This document shows positions 1-8,935 of a DNA stretch of 64,000 nt, in pieces. How positions within the stretch are numbered: the stretch's first letter is position 1; every line of letters starts with the position of its first letter. This DNA comes from SZUA-309 sp965233675 (GTDB lineage: Bacteria > Pseudomonadota > Gammaproteobacteria > Pseudomonadales > Azotimanducaceae), in contig OZ247498.1 of assembly GCA_965233675.1 (NCBI GenBank), positions 372,001-436,000 of the forward strand, given 5' to 3'. Made by a program: the position numbers and the translations under genes. The notes beneath the pieces were generated by a model. The model was given only the letters and a program-made list of their open reading frames with translations, was not told the DNA's origin and did not search any database.

Positions 1-720
1 GGAGATCACACCCACGGCAATGGGCTGTGCACCCATGCGGAGATCATCGCCTCGGCAGCGAGCGCCGGAGAGATGGCCGAGTTCGGCGCCGCACAACTGC
101 ACGGCCTGTTGCAGGCGGCGGATGAGATGGGTGAAGTCGGCGCCTATGTGAAGCAGATTTTCGGTTCGTTTGATTTCGGTGACGTTGCTGAGCGGCTGCC
201 GACCCGGACCTTCAGCGGCACGCTCCAGCTCCAGGTGGGAGATCGGGCGGTGGAACTGGTTGAGGTGGGGCCGGCACACACCCTGGGCGATGTGCTGGTG
301 GTGGTGGATGATGGCCGGACCATCTATACCGGTGACATTCTGTTCGTGAACGGCACGCCCATCATGTGGGCGGGTCCGGTGGCGAACTGGATTGCGGCCT
401 GTGATCTGATCATCGAGCGGAATCCGGAAGTGGTGGTGCCCGGGCATGGGCCGATCACGGATATTGCCGGTGTCACCCGGGTCAAGGAGTATCTGGCCTA
501 TATCAACACCGAGGCTCGGAAGCGCTTCGATGCAGGGTTGAGCGTTCGCGATGCAGCGTTCGACATTGCGCTTGCCGACTACAGTGCCTGGTCCGACAGC
601 GAGCGGATCGCCGTGAATGTGGCGGCCCTTTACCGGGAGTACGGCAATGACCCCGAACCGCTCGACACCATGACCCTTTTTGGCCTGATGGCTGAACTCA
701 GAAAGAACGGCTACCGTTGA
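1..720 (+). CDS. MBL-fold metallo-hydrolase, 5' end outside window
   Basis: The frame is open from base 1, so the gene starts upstream; 239 residues are visible. The first residues, GDHTHGNG, look like the second half of the metallo-beta-lactamase HxHxDH motif, so the left edge cuts through the metal site. Later ligand candidates are the His in GPAHTLGD, the Asp in TGDILF and the His in VPGHGP. In this family such residues bind two metal ions for hydrolysis of esters, thioesters or related bonds. The substrate cannot be read from the sequence. It is convergent with the alpha/beta hydrolase, with a 40 bp gap. Confidence 0.85.
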   Translation, partial: GDHTHGNGLCTHAEIIASAASAGEMAEFGAAQLHGLLQAADEMGEVGAYVKQIFGSFDFGDVAERLPTRTFSGTLQLQVGDRAVELVEVGPAHTLGDVLVVVDDGRTIYTGDILFVNGTPIMWAGPVANWIAACDLIIERNPEVVVPGHGPITDIAGVTRVKEYLAYINTEARKRFDAGLSVRDAAFDIALADYSAWSDSERIAVNVAALYREYGNDPEPLDTMTLFGLMAELRKNGYR

Positions 721-760
721 GGACGGTCTGCGGCCCCCTCCGAATTGGTTGGTCCGATAC

Positions 761-1450
761 TCAGTTCAGTCGATCAAGAAATGCCTCGATGGCCTGATTG
801 ACCGCGTCCGGTTGCTCCGCAAACACGAAGTGGGTGCCGCCATCGATCACCGTCATGCTGGCATCCGGCAGACTTCTGCACATGAACTCGGAGTATTTTG
901 GCGGTGTCATCACGTCCTCGCTACCGACGATGGCGTGCAGAGGGGCCTTGATCTCGCCGAGACGCTCCATCACATCGAACTGATCACAGGCCATCAGATC
1001 GTAGTATGCGGCGGCCGGCCCCTGAGCAATGGCACGGGCGCGCAGTCTGCTGGCGAACTCCGGCGCCACTTTCTCATAGGACTCGTCCAGGCTGGCTGGA
1101 TAGCCCGACGGGTCGTCGATCAGATCCTTCATGAAGGCAAGGGTGTCCGGATGCACGCGCAGCCGTCCGCCTGAACCCACCGTGACGACAGCCCTGACGT
1201 CGTCCGGGTAGTCGAGCGCGTACTGCAATGCGATACCGCCACCATAGGAATGGCCGATCAACACGAGGTCCTGCCAGCCCTGCGCGTCTGCCTGTTCTTT
1301 GAGCCAGCGGCTGGCTTCGGGCACCGTCTTCAGTGGTTCTCCGTCCGGGCGGCCGGGCAGGGTGACAGCAACCGCATCCCTGAAGTGATCGGTCTGATAC
1401 TGCCAGACCAGCTCCGAGCCGCCGGAGCCGTGAATGAAGACGAGTTGCAT
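761..1450 (-). CDS. Alpha/beta hydrolase
   Basis: A 229-residue single-domain hydrolase. It has the oxyanion-side HGSGGS motif near residue 8, the nucleophile elbow GHSYGG (Ser68), an acid candidate Asp179 and a catalytic His candidate at 207 in GGTHFVF. The length fits a soluble cytoplasmic esterase, lipase or C-C hydrolase, and no signal peptide is present. It is divergent from the HSD10-like dehydrogenase, sharing an 82 bp intergenic region. The substrate is unknown. The neighbouring CoA and SDR genes suggest it may cleave an ester or ring-opened product, but that is inference. Confidence 0.85.
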   Translation of the reverse strand: MQLVFIHGSGGSELVWQYQTDHFRDAVAVTLPGRPDGEPLKTVPEASRWLKEQADAQGWQDLVLIGHSYGGGIALQYALDYPDDVRAVVTVGSGGRLRVHPDTLAFMKDLIDDPSGYPASLDESYEKVAPEFASRLRARAIAQGPAAAYYDLMACDQFDVMERLGEIKAPLHAIVGSEDVMTPPKYSEFMCRSLPDASMTVIDGGTHFVFAEQPDAVNQAIEAFLDRLN

Positions 1451-1532
1451 GGTGCATTCCTTTTCGAAGTTGACGGGACCATCGCGGCCGCTATATTGCC
1501 TGCGGCATTTGTGGATTCAAGAGAGAAACATT

Positions 1533-2303
1533 ATGGATATCAACGGAAAAGTTGCCGTTATTACCGGCGGTGCATCCGGCTTGGGCGCAGCGACCGCCCG
1601 CCGTTTTGCCGGTCTGGGCGCGAAGATTGCGATTTTCGATCTGAACGACGAACTCGGGACTGCGATGGTCGAGGAGCTGGGCAACGACGCTTCTTATCAT
1701 AACGTGAATGTGGCGGACGAAGCGTCGGTGGCAGCGGCGATTGCTGAAGTGATGTCCGCTCACGGCGCCATTCACATCTGCTGCAACTATGCCGGAATCG
1801 GCACACCCGGCCGAACGCTGGGGCGGGACGGACCGCTGCCGCTGGATTACTTCAAGCGCGTGGTCGAAGTGAACCTGGTCGGCACCTTCAACGTGATCCG
1901 TCTGACCGCAGCGGAGATGGCCAGGCATGAGCCGGTGACGGAAGACGGTTGCCGGGGTGTGGTGATCAATACCGCATCCGTCGCGGCCTACGAAGGCCAG
2001 ATCGGTCAGGCGGCCTACAGCGCATCAAAAGGCGGTGTGGTCGGGATGACGCTGCCCATTGCCCGGGACCTGTCTTCCATCGGCATTCGGGTAAACACGA
2101 TCGCGCCGGGTCTCATCAATACCCCGATGCTGGCTGGACTGCCGGAGCAGGCCAGAGAATCCCTGGCGGCAACGGTGCTGTTTCCGAAACGACTGGCCGA
2201 GGCGGATGAAATTGCCCAGCTGGCACAGCAGATTGTCGAAAACGACTATATCAACGGGGAAACCATCCGCATGGATGGCGGTATCCGCATGCAGCCGAAG
2301 TAA
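1533..2303 (+). CDS. SDR, HSD10-like 3-hydroxyacyl-CoA dehydrogenase
   Basis: A 256-residue short-chain dehydrogenase. It has the cofactor motif TGGASGLG (residues 11-18), NYAG in place of NNAG, and the catalytic Ser149, Tyr162 and Lys166 (YSASK). The C-terminal half resembles type-10 17beta-HSD / 3-hydroxy-2-methylbutyryl-CoA dehydrogenases, with APGLINTPM and an ending of the form MDGGIRMQPK. Members oxidise short, often branched 3-hydroxyacyl-CoAs or hydroxysteroids with NAD+. I chose the ATG at 1533 because the protein then begins directly with the Rossmann strand; an upstream in-frame ATG at 1434 would overlap the divergent hydrolase gene. Confidence 0.88.
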   Translation: MDINGKVAVITGGASGLGAATARRFAGLGAKIAIFDLNDELGTAMVEELGNDASYHNVNVADEASVAAAIAEVMSAHGAIHICCNYAGIGTPGRTLGRDGPLPLDYFKRVVEVNLVGTFNVIRLTAAEMARHEPVTEDGCRGVVINTASVAAYEGQIGQAAYSASKGGVVGMTLPIARDLSSIGIRVNTIAPGLINTPMLAGLPEQARESLAATVLFPKRLAEADEIAQLAQQIVENDYINGETIRMDGGIRMQPK

Positions 2304-2321
2304 GAAGCCAAAGTAAGAAGC
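2298..2321. repeat. Direct repeat across the SDR stop codon
   Basis: AAGTAAGAAGC occurs at 2298-2308 and again at 2311-2321. The first copy contains the TAA stop of the SDR gene, and the second places another in-frame TAA close behind. It looks like a short slippage duplication at the 3' end; no function is evident. Confidence 0.6.
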
Positions 2322-2389
2322 GGAAGTCAGGAGCGATTGAGTCGTCGATGTGCCGGGCCTGTCCGGGCTCATCGGCGGTTCAGTCCCGA

Positions 2390-3781
2390 TTACCTTGCGC
2401 GCCGCGCTTTCACTTTCCGTCCTTTGATCTTTCCATTCGAAAAATAGGCCAGGGCTTTACGGGCACTTCCGCGCTCGAGGGCGATGAGCGTGGACCATTC
2501 GAAGATGTCGATCCTGCCGACAGCCGAACCGGGCAGGCCCGCATCCCCCGTGAGGGCACCCAGCACGTCCGTCGGCCGCAGCTTCTGTTTCTTTCCCGCT
2601 TCGAGTTCGATGCTCTCCATGCTGGCGCGAAGTTCATAGTCCGGATCCGCATCCAGGGAATCTGGCACGTCTTCCACACAGGGTGTGCCCGTATAGGCCG
2701 CGATAGCGTTCAGACGCGGTCGCTCGCCTTCCGTGAACAGACTGAGCGCGAGACCGGTTTCGCCCGCCCGGCCTGTGCGGCCGATCCGATGGGTGTAGAT
2801 TTCCGGATCGTGGGGTAGCTCATAGTTGATCACCAGTGGCAGCGCGCTGATATCCAGGCCTCTGGCTGCGACGTCCGTGGCCACCATCACCGGGCAGCTG
2901 CTGTTGGCGAACAGTGTCAGCACCCGATCACGCTGGCGCTGATCCAGGTCGCCGTGAATGGCCCGGGCGCTGATGCCTCTGTCATTGAGCAGGGCGGCGA
3001 CTTCACCGCACTGCTTCCGGGTGTGGCAGAAAACCAGGGCGGACGCTGGTCGATAGTGTTGAAACAGAGCGGCAAGCGTGTTGTTGCGTTCGTGTTTGAG
3101 CACCTGGTAGAAGAGCTGTTCGATCGTGCCGGGTTGATGCTCGGTTTCCACGGAAACGGTGACGGGCCGGCGTTGCACGCGCCTGCTGATCGCGGCTATT
3201 CCGTCCGGGTAGGTGGCCGAGAACAGAAGGGTCTGACGTTGACCGGGCGTGGCGGCCACGATCTCGGTGACCGCTTCTTCAAACCCCATGTCGAGCATGC
3301 GGTCCGCCTCGTCCAGCACCAGCGTTTCCAGGCCGGCGAGTTCCAGTGTCTTCCGTTGCACGTGATCGAGCACCCGGCCGGGGGTGCCGACCACGATGTG
3401 GGCGCCATGCTCCAGACTCGCTCTCTGTGGCCCTATGGGCTTGCCGCCGGTGAGCGTGATGAGCTTGACGTTGGGGATGCCCTGGGCGAGCCGGCGCACT
3501 TCCTTGCCGACCTGATCGGCCAGTTCCCGGGTCGGGCAGAGCACGAGCGCCTGAACGGCAAAAGAGCGGGGATTGAGCTTCTGCAGGAGACCCAGGCCGA
3601 AGGTGGCCGTTTTGCCACTGCCCGTCCTGGCCCGGGCGATGAGATCCCTGCCCGCGAGGACCAGCGGGATGCCCTCCGCCTGAATGGGCGTCATGGTCTG
3701 ATAGCCGATGGATTTCAGATTGGCCAGCAGGCCTTTCTGCAACGGCAGGCTGTCGAAATCAGTGGTCGTGCTGTTGTTCAT
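2390..3781 (-). CDS. dbpA: DEAD-box RNA helicase DbpA
   Basis: A 463-residue helicase with all core motifs. It has a Q motif ending in TPIQ (31-34), Walker A ARTGSGKT (Lys57), VLDEADR, the SAT motif in LLFSATYP, and HRIGRTGRAG. The C-terminal tail of about 75 residues matches the DbpA RNA-binding domain (LRPTDVLGAL, AVGRIDIFEWST, ALAYFSNGKIKGRKVKARRAR). In the family this domain targets 23S rRNA hairpin 92 during large-subunit assembly. It lies 3 bp downstream of the amidohydrolase-like gene on the same strand, an unusual neighbour for a ribosome-assembly factor, so co-transcription with the CoA-transferase gene is possible. Confidence 0.95.
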   Translation of the reverse strand: MNNSTTTDFDSLPLQKGLLANLKSIGYQTMTPIQAEGIPLVLAGRDLIARARTGSGKTATFGLGLLQKLNPRSFAVQALVLCPTRELADQVGKEVRRLAQGIPNVKLITLTGGKPIGPQRASLEHGAHIVVGTPGRVLDHVQRKTLELAGLETLVLDEADRMLDMGFEEAVTEIVAATPGQRQTLLFSATYPDGIAAISRRVQRRPVTVSVETEHQPGTIEQLFYQVLKHERNNTLAALFQHYRPASALVFCHTRKQCGEVAALLNDRGISARAIHGDLDQRQRDRVLTLFANSSCPVMVATDVAARGLDISALPLVINYELPHDPEIYTHRIGRTGRAGETGLALSLFTEGERPRLNAIAAYTGTPCVEDVPDSLDADPDYELRASMESIELEAGKKQKLRPTDVLGALTGDAGLPGSAVGRIDIFEWSTLIALERGSARKALAYFSNGKIKGRKVKARRAR

Positions 3782-3784
3782 CGC

Positions 3785-4732
3785 TCAGGTGACACCGAGC
3801 AGATTTGCGGTATTGCCGCCCATCCATTTCGGCCGGACGTGGTCACGAATGGGTAGAGCGCGGAAATGTTCGACGACTTCCTTCGGCGCCATGCCCAGCG
3901 TCATCCAGCCGCTGGCAAAAAGCATCCGATCCTGCAGCAGCGTATTGGCGAACTGCAGCATCATTTCCCAGCCGCTGCCTTCCCTGCCGATGTGCGCGGG
4001 GTGATGAGACGCGAGATCGATGTAGACGTTCTGATGCCGACGGGCGAGGCCGACGAGCTCCGGCACCCAGGGCCAGCCGCCCAGTGCGGCAATCACCTTG
4101 AGCTCCGGAAAGTCCCGGCAGACTTCGTCCAGGTACAGAGGGCGGCCCAGGTCCATCGCCTTGTTCGCGTCATAGTTCATGGTGCAGTAAACGCGGGTCG
4201 GGATGCCGAGTTCCACTGCCTTGGCGTAGAGGGGATAGTATTTTTTATCGTTTGCATAGAGTCCTTCCCGAAAGCAGGAAATTTCCAGGCCCCGCAGACC
4301 CCGTTCCTTCACCAGCATCTCGAGCCGGCGCACGCCGGCCATGCCCTCGCGGGCATTGATCCGGCCCCAGGGGATAAACCGGTCAGGATACCGGGCGGCC
4401 AGATCCAGCGTGTGCTCTACGGACGCGTGTCGGCCGGTGCCGATACAGGCGCGATCGATTCCTGCAGCATCGAGCATGGCGATGAATTCGGATTCGTCAG
4501 GCGCGGTTTCGGCGGCGCGGCGGGCGATCAGCTTCCGCACTTCCATGGGTTCGAGACGAGCGCGGGCTTCGTCGAACTCGGCTTCGCTCATGCCGGCATC
4601 CGCGGCCCACTTGCGACCGAAAATATTCAGATAGTTGGCCATGCCATCATCCGGTGCCGCCTCGAAGGTTGCCAGATCCGCTTCGTGAATTTCCCGGGTC
4701 GGAATGTCGCACTCCAGATCGATGATCATCAT
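3785..4732 (-). CDS. Amidohydrolase-2 family-like protein, degenerate metal site
   Basis: A 315-residue TIM-barrel protein resembling the amidohydrolase 2 (ACMSD-like) family. It keeps the typical order of motifs: a beta-strand ending RFIPWGRIN, the KVIAALGG segment, the FASGWMTLG region and a terminal GGNTANLLGV. The metal ligands normal for the family look altered. The N-terminus has DLECDIP instead of a HxH motif, and the late FGSDxP aspartate position reads FASGW. Either it uses a different site or has lost metal catalysis. Its start overlaps the stop of the upstream CoA-transferase by 4 bp (ATGA), so the two are probably translationally coupled. Confidence 0.75.
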   Translation of the reverse strand: MMIIDLECDIPTREIHEADLATFEAAPDDGMANYLNIFGRKWAADAGMSEAEFDEARARLEPMEVRKLIARRAAETAPDESEFIAMLDAAGIDRACIGTGRHASVEHTLDLAARYPDRFIPWGRINAREGMAGVRRLEMLVKERGLRGLEISCFREGLYANDKKYYPLYAKAVELGIPTRVYCTMNYDANKAMDLGRPLYLDEVCRDFPELKVIAALGGWPWVPELVGLARRHQNVYIDLASHHPAHIGREGSGWEMMLQFANTLLQDRMLFASGWMTLGMAPKEVVEHFRALPIRDHVRPKWMGGNTANLLGVT

Positions 4733-5931
4733 TGGTCGTCTCCCCCGCTGGCCCTGATCAGAACGCCAGACGCTACCAGGCTTTCGTATTCCCGGGCGGA
4801 AAGCTTGAGAAGATCGGTCAATACCGCCTCATTGTGCTCGCCCAGTCGGGGTGGCGGTCCGCCGGGCCGGGATCGGCCGCTGGAGAATTTGAAAGGCGTA
4901 TTCAGCACCGGCACTCTGCCGACGCCGGGCAGGTCCATCTCCACCAGCATCTGCCGCTGCCGGACCAGATCGCTTTCCACGATTTCCCGGGAAGACTGTA
5001 CTTTTCCATACGGAATATCGTGTGCGTCGAAGGCGCTGCAGGCGTCGGCGAGCGTCTGCTCGGATGCCCAGGCACGGACCAGGTCCACGAACTCCAGCAT
5101 GTGTTCGCGCTGGGCGGCAGGGGTGGCGAATCGATCGTCGTCCAGCAGTTCGGGCAGACCGATCATCCGGGCTGTTTTTTCCACGTTCAGCCCCACGGAG
5201 GCCGCCACGTAGCCATCCCGGACCTTAAAGGGCGGCCTGAAAATCATGCTCGGTGTGCCTTCCGCGCCATCGGTGAACGCACAACGTTGCAGGGTAGTGT
5301 CGTTGGCAGCCACCAGGGTGTCGAACATGGAGAGATCGATATGCTGGCCCTCGCCGGAGATCTGGCGCCGGAAGAGGGCGGCCAGAATCGCGATGCAGGC
5401 ATTCAGCGAGGCGTTGGTATCTGCCAGGCTGACTGGCACTCCCGGTGGTCCATCGCCTTCGTATTCCGCGATGTGCTGGGCGGCATAGTCGTATCCGGCC
5501 AGTGCCTGGATGATGTCGGTATAGGCGGGACGACCCGCTTCCGGACCGTCCTGGCCGAAGCCGCTGATCGAGCAGCAGATGATGGCCGGGTTCAATGTGG
5601 TGAGCTCATCGTAGCCAAGACCCATCTCCTGGAGCTGACCCGCCCGGAAGTTCTCGATCAGCACATCCGCCGTGGGTACCAGGCGCCTGATCAGTTCAAT
5701 GCCTTCCGGTTTGCGGTAGTCGATGCAGAGGCTTTTCTTACCGGCATTGAACTGGGTGAAGATGGCGCCGAAATCCCCTTTGCGGGGCGGTGACTGCCGG
5801 ATCCGATCGCCGTTCGGCGACTCGATCTTGATCACCTCCGCGCCCAGGTCGGAAAGCATCCTCGAACAGAAAGGGCCCGAGATGACCCGGCTCAGATCCA
5901 GTACTTTAACCCCCTCAAGCAGATCAAGCAT
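4729..5931 (-). CDS. Class III CoA-transferase (CaiB/BaiF family), copy 1
   Basis: A 400-residue protein beginning with the family signature VKVLDLSRVISGPFCSRML, followed by GAEVIKIE and the VLIENFRAG segment. The catalytic aspartate candidate lies in VSLADTNAS, followed by GEGQHIDLSMFD. Class III enzymes move CoA between a donor acyl-CoA and a carboxylate through an aspartyl-CoA intermediate. The substrate is unknown. It heads the minus-strand set CoA-transferase, amidohydrolase-like, dbpA, and is divergent from the flavodoxin-fold gene. It is one of three CoA-transferases in the window. Confidence 0.9.
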   Translation of the reverse strand: MLDLLEGVKVLDLSRVISGPFCSRMLSDLGAEVIKIESPNGDRIRQSPPRKGDFGAIFTQFNAGKKSLCIDYRKPEGIELIRRLVPTADVLIENFRAGQLQEMGLGYDELTTLNPAIICCSISGFGQDGPEAGRPAYTDIIQALAGYDYAAQHIAEYEGDGPPGVPVSLADTNASLNACIAILAALFRRQISGEGQHIDLSMFDTLVAANDTTLQRCAFTDGAEGTPSMIFRPPFKVRDGYVAASVGLNVEKTARMIGLPELLDDDRFATPAAQREHMLEFVDLVRAWASEQTLADACSAFDAHDIPYGKVQSSREIVESDLVRQRQMLVEMDLPGVGRVPVLNTPFKFSSGRSRPGGPPPRLGEHNEAVLTDLLKLSAREYESLVASGVLIRASGGDDQ

Positions 5932-6026
5932 GAGCGTGCCGCACCGTCCAGCGTTGCGCGATCAGGAATTGATCCTGGTTGGCATTGTCAGTCATCATCG
6001 GGCTTCATCCCCCAGGGAAAGGTGCC

Positions 6027-6599
6027 ATGGTAAGCGTTGGTATCGTCTATCACTCCAGTACCGGGTATACCAGGCTGCTTGCGGATGCGGTAGCCGAAGG
6101 TGTCAGGAATACGGCAGGCGTGGAGGGGATTGTGCTCGAAATCGAAGGCGCGCACATCCGCGAAGGCCGCTACGGGAATGACGAACTGCTCGGTGGGCTT
6201 GATGCCTGCGATGCGATCATCATCGGCACACCGACCTATATGGGATCGGTTTCTGCCCAGACCAAGGCGTTTCTGGATGCCGGCCTTTCCCGCTGGTACG
6301 AGCGGGCCTGGTTGGGAAAGATCGGTGCAGCTTTCACTGTCTCGTCAACGCCGAGCGGAGACAAGCTCAATGCACTCGGCGATGTCTTCCAGTTCGCCAT
6401 GCAGATGGGCATGGTCTGGGTTGGGGTGGACGAATTGCCCATCAGTGGTACGGGCGCCAATCGACTGGGTATATATGTGGGTGCTGCCGCACAGCCGGAT
6501 TACGAAGCCAAACCGCCCGCACTGATGGCAGGAGATGCGGACGGCGGCAGGTTGCTCGGTGCCCGGGTCGCAGAACTTGCCCGGCGCTTTGCAACCTGA
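6027..6599 (+). CDS. Flavodoxin-fold NAD(P)H-quinone reductase-like protein
   Basis: A 190-residue protein with a flavodoxin phosphate-binding loop (YHSSTGYTR), the IIIGTPTYMGS loop seen in WrbA-type proteins, and an SSTPSGDKLNAL segment. These features indicate FMN binding and possibly quinone reduction. I chose the ATG at 6027 because a strong purine-rich ribosome site (AGGGAAAGG) lies just upstream and the protein then starts at the first beta strand. An upstream ATG at 5979 adds 16 unrelated residues. It is divergent from the CoA-transferase; the partner redox chain is not visible. Confidence 0.8.
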   Translation: MVSVGIVYHSSTGYTRLLADAVAEGVRNTAGVEGIVLEIEGAHIREGRYGNDELLGGLDACDAIIIGTPTYMGSVSAQTKAFLDAGLSRWYERAWLGKIGAAFTVSSTPSGDKLNALGDVFQFAMQMGMVWVGVDELPISGTGANRLGIYVGAAAQPDYEAKPPALMAGDADGGRLLGARVAELARRFAT

Positions 6600-6681
6600 C
6601 CCGGCCCGGCGAGCATCACCTCGGCGCGGTCCTGGGTGCCTGCCTGACTCCCAGGCCTCTCCCGGACCTCTCTCAGACCTC

Positions 6682-7293
6682 CTATAGAGGCAGCTTTTCC
6701 AGTGTCCGTGCGAACGCCGGCCGTTCGGTGATCCGGCCGAGATAGGCCTGAAGCTTCGGACATTCGTCCATGACCCCCAGCGTTGTGGCGGCAAAAAGGG
6801 TAAAACCCATCATGATGTCCGCTGCCGTGAACGCGTCTCCCGTGAGGAAAGGACGCTCGCCCATCCGCTGTTCGACGAACAGAAAAGCAGATCGGGCTCG
6901 ATTCTTCGCATCTTCCACCAATCCCGGGTGGTCGGCGGCATCCTTGCGGTAAACGGTCAGCCAGATGACGATGCCGAGGGGTGGGAAAGCCGTACTTTCC
7001 GCGTAGTGCAGCCACTGCAGGTATTCGGCCCTGGCCGGCGTGCCGACGGCCGGGGCCAGTGCGCCTTCACCATAGCGTTCGAGCAGATACTCGATGATGG
7101 CGCCGGACTCGCAGATCTCCACCGGACCGTCCTGCAACGTAGGGATCTTGCCGGTTGGCGTTTTCTGGATGAAGAAGCTCGAGGTGGTGGCTTCGAAATC
7201 CACCCGTTCGAGTTCGTAGGGCAGGCCCAGCTCCTCGAGCAGCCACACCACCCGCACGGCACGCGTGCGGGGGGCCGCGTAGAGCCGGATCAT
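6682..7293 (-). CDS. Glutathione S-transferase family protein
   Basis: A 203-residue protein with an N-terminal thioredoxin-like GST domain. It starts MIRLYAAPRTRAVRVVWLL and has the TPTGKIPTLQDG and ICESGAIIEYL motifs for the gamma-glutamyl site, then an all-helical C-terminal domain containing FLTGDAFTAADIMMGF. Such enzymes conjugate glutathione or isomerise substrates in catabolism. Its start codon overlaps the stop of the DUF1330 gene by 4 bp, so the two form a two-gene operon. The arginine in place of the usual serine or cysteine after PR may alter the catalytic residue. Confidence 0.88.
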   Translation of the reverse strand: MIRLYAAPRTRAVRVVWLLEELGLPYELERVDFEATTSSFFIQKTPTGKIPTLQDGPVEICESGAIIEYLLERYGEGALAPAVGTPARAEYLQWLHYAESTAFPPLGIVIWLTVYRKDAADHPGLVEDAKNRARSAFLFVEQRMGERPFLTGDAFTAADIMMGFTLFAATTLGVMDECPKLQAYLGRITERPAFARTLEKLPL

Positions 7294-7586
7294 CCGATAT
7301 TCATGGATTGCGAGATCACGGCGTAGCCTTCGGTGGCTTCCAGGCGCTTCCCGACCACCGCCTGGTACTCGGCCGACTCGTACCAGGCCCTGGCGGCTTC
7401 CGTGGACTCGAACTTGATGATCACAGTCTGCGGGCCAGGGGGGGTTCCCTCGATGGTTTCTGCCGCCACGTCGAAGGCGATCAGTTCCGCACCTGATGCC
7501 TGAATGGTCGGGCCTGCGCCTGCCTGGTACTCGGCATAGAGTTCCGGGTTTTTAACAACGTACTGAGCGATGAAATATGCGGCCAT
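7290..7586 (-). CDS. DUF1330 domain protein
   Basis: A 98-residue protein matching the small dimeric alpha+beta-barrel DUF1330 family: MAAYFIAQYVVKNPELY, the central TVIIKFESTEAARAWYES segment, and YQAVVGKRLEATEGYAVI. The ATG at 7586 follows GGGGAGA at a good distance, so I prefer it over the upstream ATG at 7634. The family has no firm biochemical role and is related to ferredoxin-like monooxygenase and EthD folds. It is the first gene of the pair with GST, divergent from CoA-transferase copy 2. Confidence 0.85.
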   Translation of the reverse strand: MAAYFIAQYVVKNPELYAEYQAGAGPTIQASGAELIAFDVAAETIEGTPPGPQTVIIKFESTEAARAWYESAEYQAVVGKRLEATEGYAVISQSMNIG

Positions 7587-7677
7587 TGGAGTGTCTCCCC
7601 GTGAGTGTGATTGTGCCGCTATGGTAACTTGCACCGTTCACCGAGGCGATATGCTGTCACGACAGGAGGGGATCATA

Positions 7678-8871
7678 TTGAACGCACAGCCACTCGAGGG
7701 AATAACCGTGCTCGACTTCGGTCAGGTATACAACGGGCCGTACTGTGGCTTCCTGCTGGCCCAGGCCGGCGCCCGGGTGATCAAGGTGGAATCGCTGATC
7801 GGAGAAACGCTTCGCGCCCGGGGGCAGACCGCTGCCTCCAGCTACGCCTTCGCGATATTGAACGGGAACAAGGAGTCCATCACCCTCAACATCAAATCGG
7901 AAGCGGCCCAGTCGCTGATCAAACAGCTGGCGAAAGAGGTCGACGTGGTCTTTGAAAACTTCGCGCCAGGCACCATGGCGAAATACGGGATCGGTGCGGA
8001 GGCATTGCGCAGCGAGAATCCTCGACTCATTTATGCATCCAGCACCGGATATGGTGCGGTGGGCCCGAATCGGGACTTTCTCGGCATGGACATCACGTTG
8101 CAGGCGATGACGGGCGTGATGAGTGTGACCGGCGAGGATGGTGGTCCACCGCTCAAAACGGTGGCGGCATTTGCGGACTTCATCGCCGGCACCCATCTGT
8201 ATGCGGGAATCGTGAGCGCCCTGCTCGGACGGGAGCGAACGGGTCAGGGTGCGACCGTGGATGTGTCCATGCAGGATTGTGTTTTCCCCACGCTGGCCAC
8301 GGCACTGGGCTCCTTTTATGTGGCGGGGGGCGTTCAGCAGCCACGGGGTGGTAACCATCATCCGGGCCGGGCGCTGGCGCCTTACAACGTCTACGAAGCC
8401 AGCGATGGCCACATCGCCATCATCTGCATACGCGAAGGCCACTGGAAAAAACTCTGCGCGGCGATGGGCCGGAATGATCTTGCGGACGATGAGCGCTTCG
8501 CCAGGATGGCCGATCGTTGCGAGAAAATGGAAGAGGTGGATGAACTTGTCAGCCAATGGACACGCGAGCATTCAAAGGCAGAGATCTTCGCCGTTGCTCA
8601 GGCGCATGGGGTGATCTGTGCGCCGGTGCAGGATCTGGCGGATGTGGTGAACGATGCACACATGCTGAGTCGCGGAGCCCTGCAGAAACGCCCCCATCCC
8701 GGACTGGGTGAAATCTCACAGATGCAGACACCCATCCGGTTTCTCGACATCGAGCCGCCGGCATTGAATGATCCGCCGTTGCTGGGGGAGGATACCGATC
8801 GGGTACTTGGAGAACTGGCCGGACTGTCGGCGGAGGGAATTGCCGAACTTCGGGATAAAGGGGCCATCTGA
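7678..8871 (+). CDS. Class III CoA-transferase, copy 2 (TTG start)
   Basis: A 397-residue CaiB/BaiF protein. Family marks are ITVLDFGQVYNGPYCGFLL, GARVIKVES, VVFENFAPGTM, the probable catalytic Asp in AFADFIAGTH, and GQGATVDVSMQD. I place the start at TTG 7678 because AGGAGGGG at 7664-7671 sits 6 bp upstream and the protein then aligns with the normal family N-terminus. In-frame ATGs further upstream lack such a site. It begins a plus-strand run with an SDR and an acyl-CoA ligase, consistent with CoA activation and processing of one substrate class. Confidence 0.9.
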   Translation: MNAQPLEGITVLDFGQVYNGPYCGFLLAQAGARVIKVESLIGETLRARGQTAASSYAFAILNGNKESITLNIKSEAAQSLIKQLAKEVDVVFENFAPGTMAKYGIGAEALRSENPRLIYASSTGYGAVGPNRDFLGMDITLQAMTGVMSVTGEDGGPPLKTVAAFADFIAGTHLYAGIVSALLGRERTGQGATVDVSMQDCVFPTLATALGSFYVAGGVQQPRGGNHHPGRALAPYNVYEASDGHIAIICIREGHWKKLCAAMGRNDLADDERFARMADRCEKMEEVDELVSQWTREHSKAEIFAVAQAHGVICAPVQDLADVVNDAHMLSRGALQKRPHPGLGEISQMQTPIRFLDIEPPALNDPPLLGEDTDRVLGELAGLSAEGIAELRDKGAI

Positions 8872-8935
8872 AGTCACAGGAAGCGATCAGGCGCCAGTAC
8901 TGAGTTCAAGTGGGACCTTAATGGGAGAGGGGACG

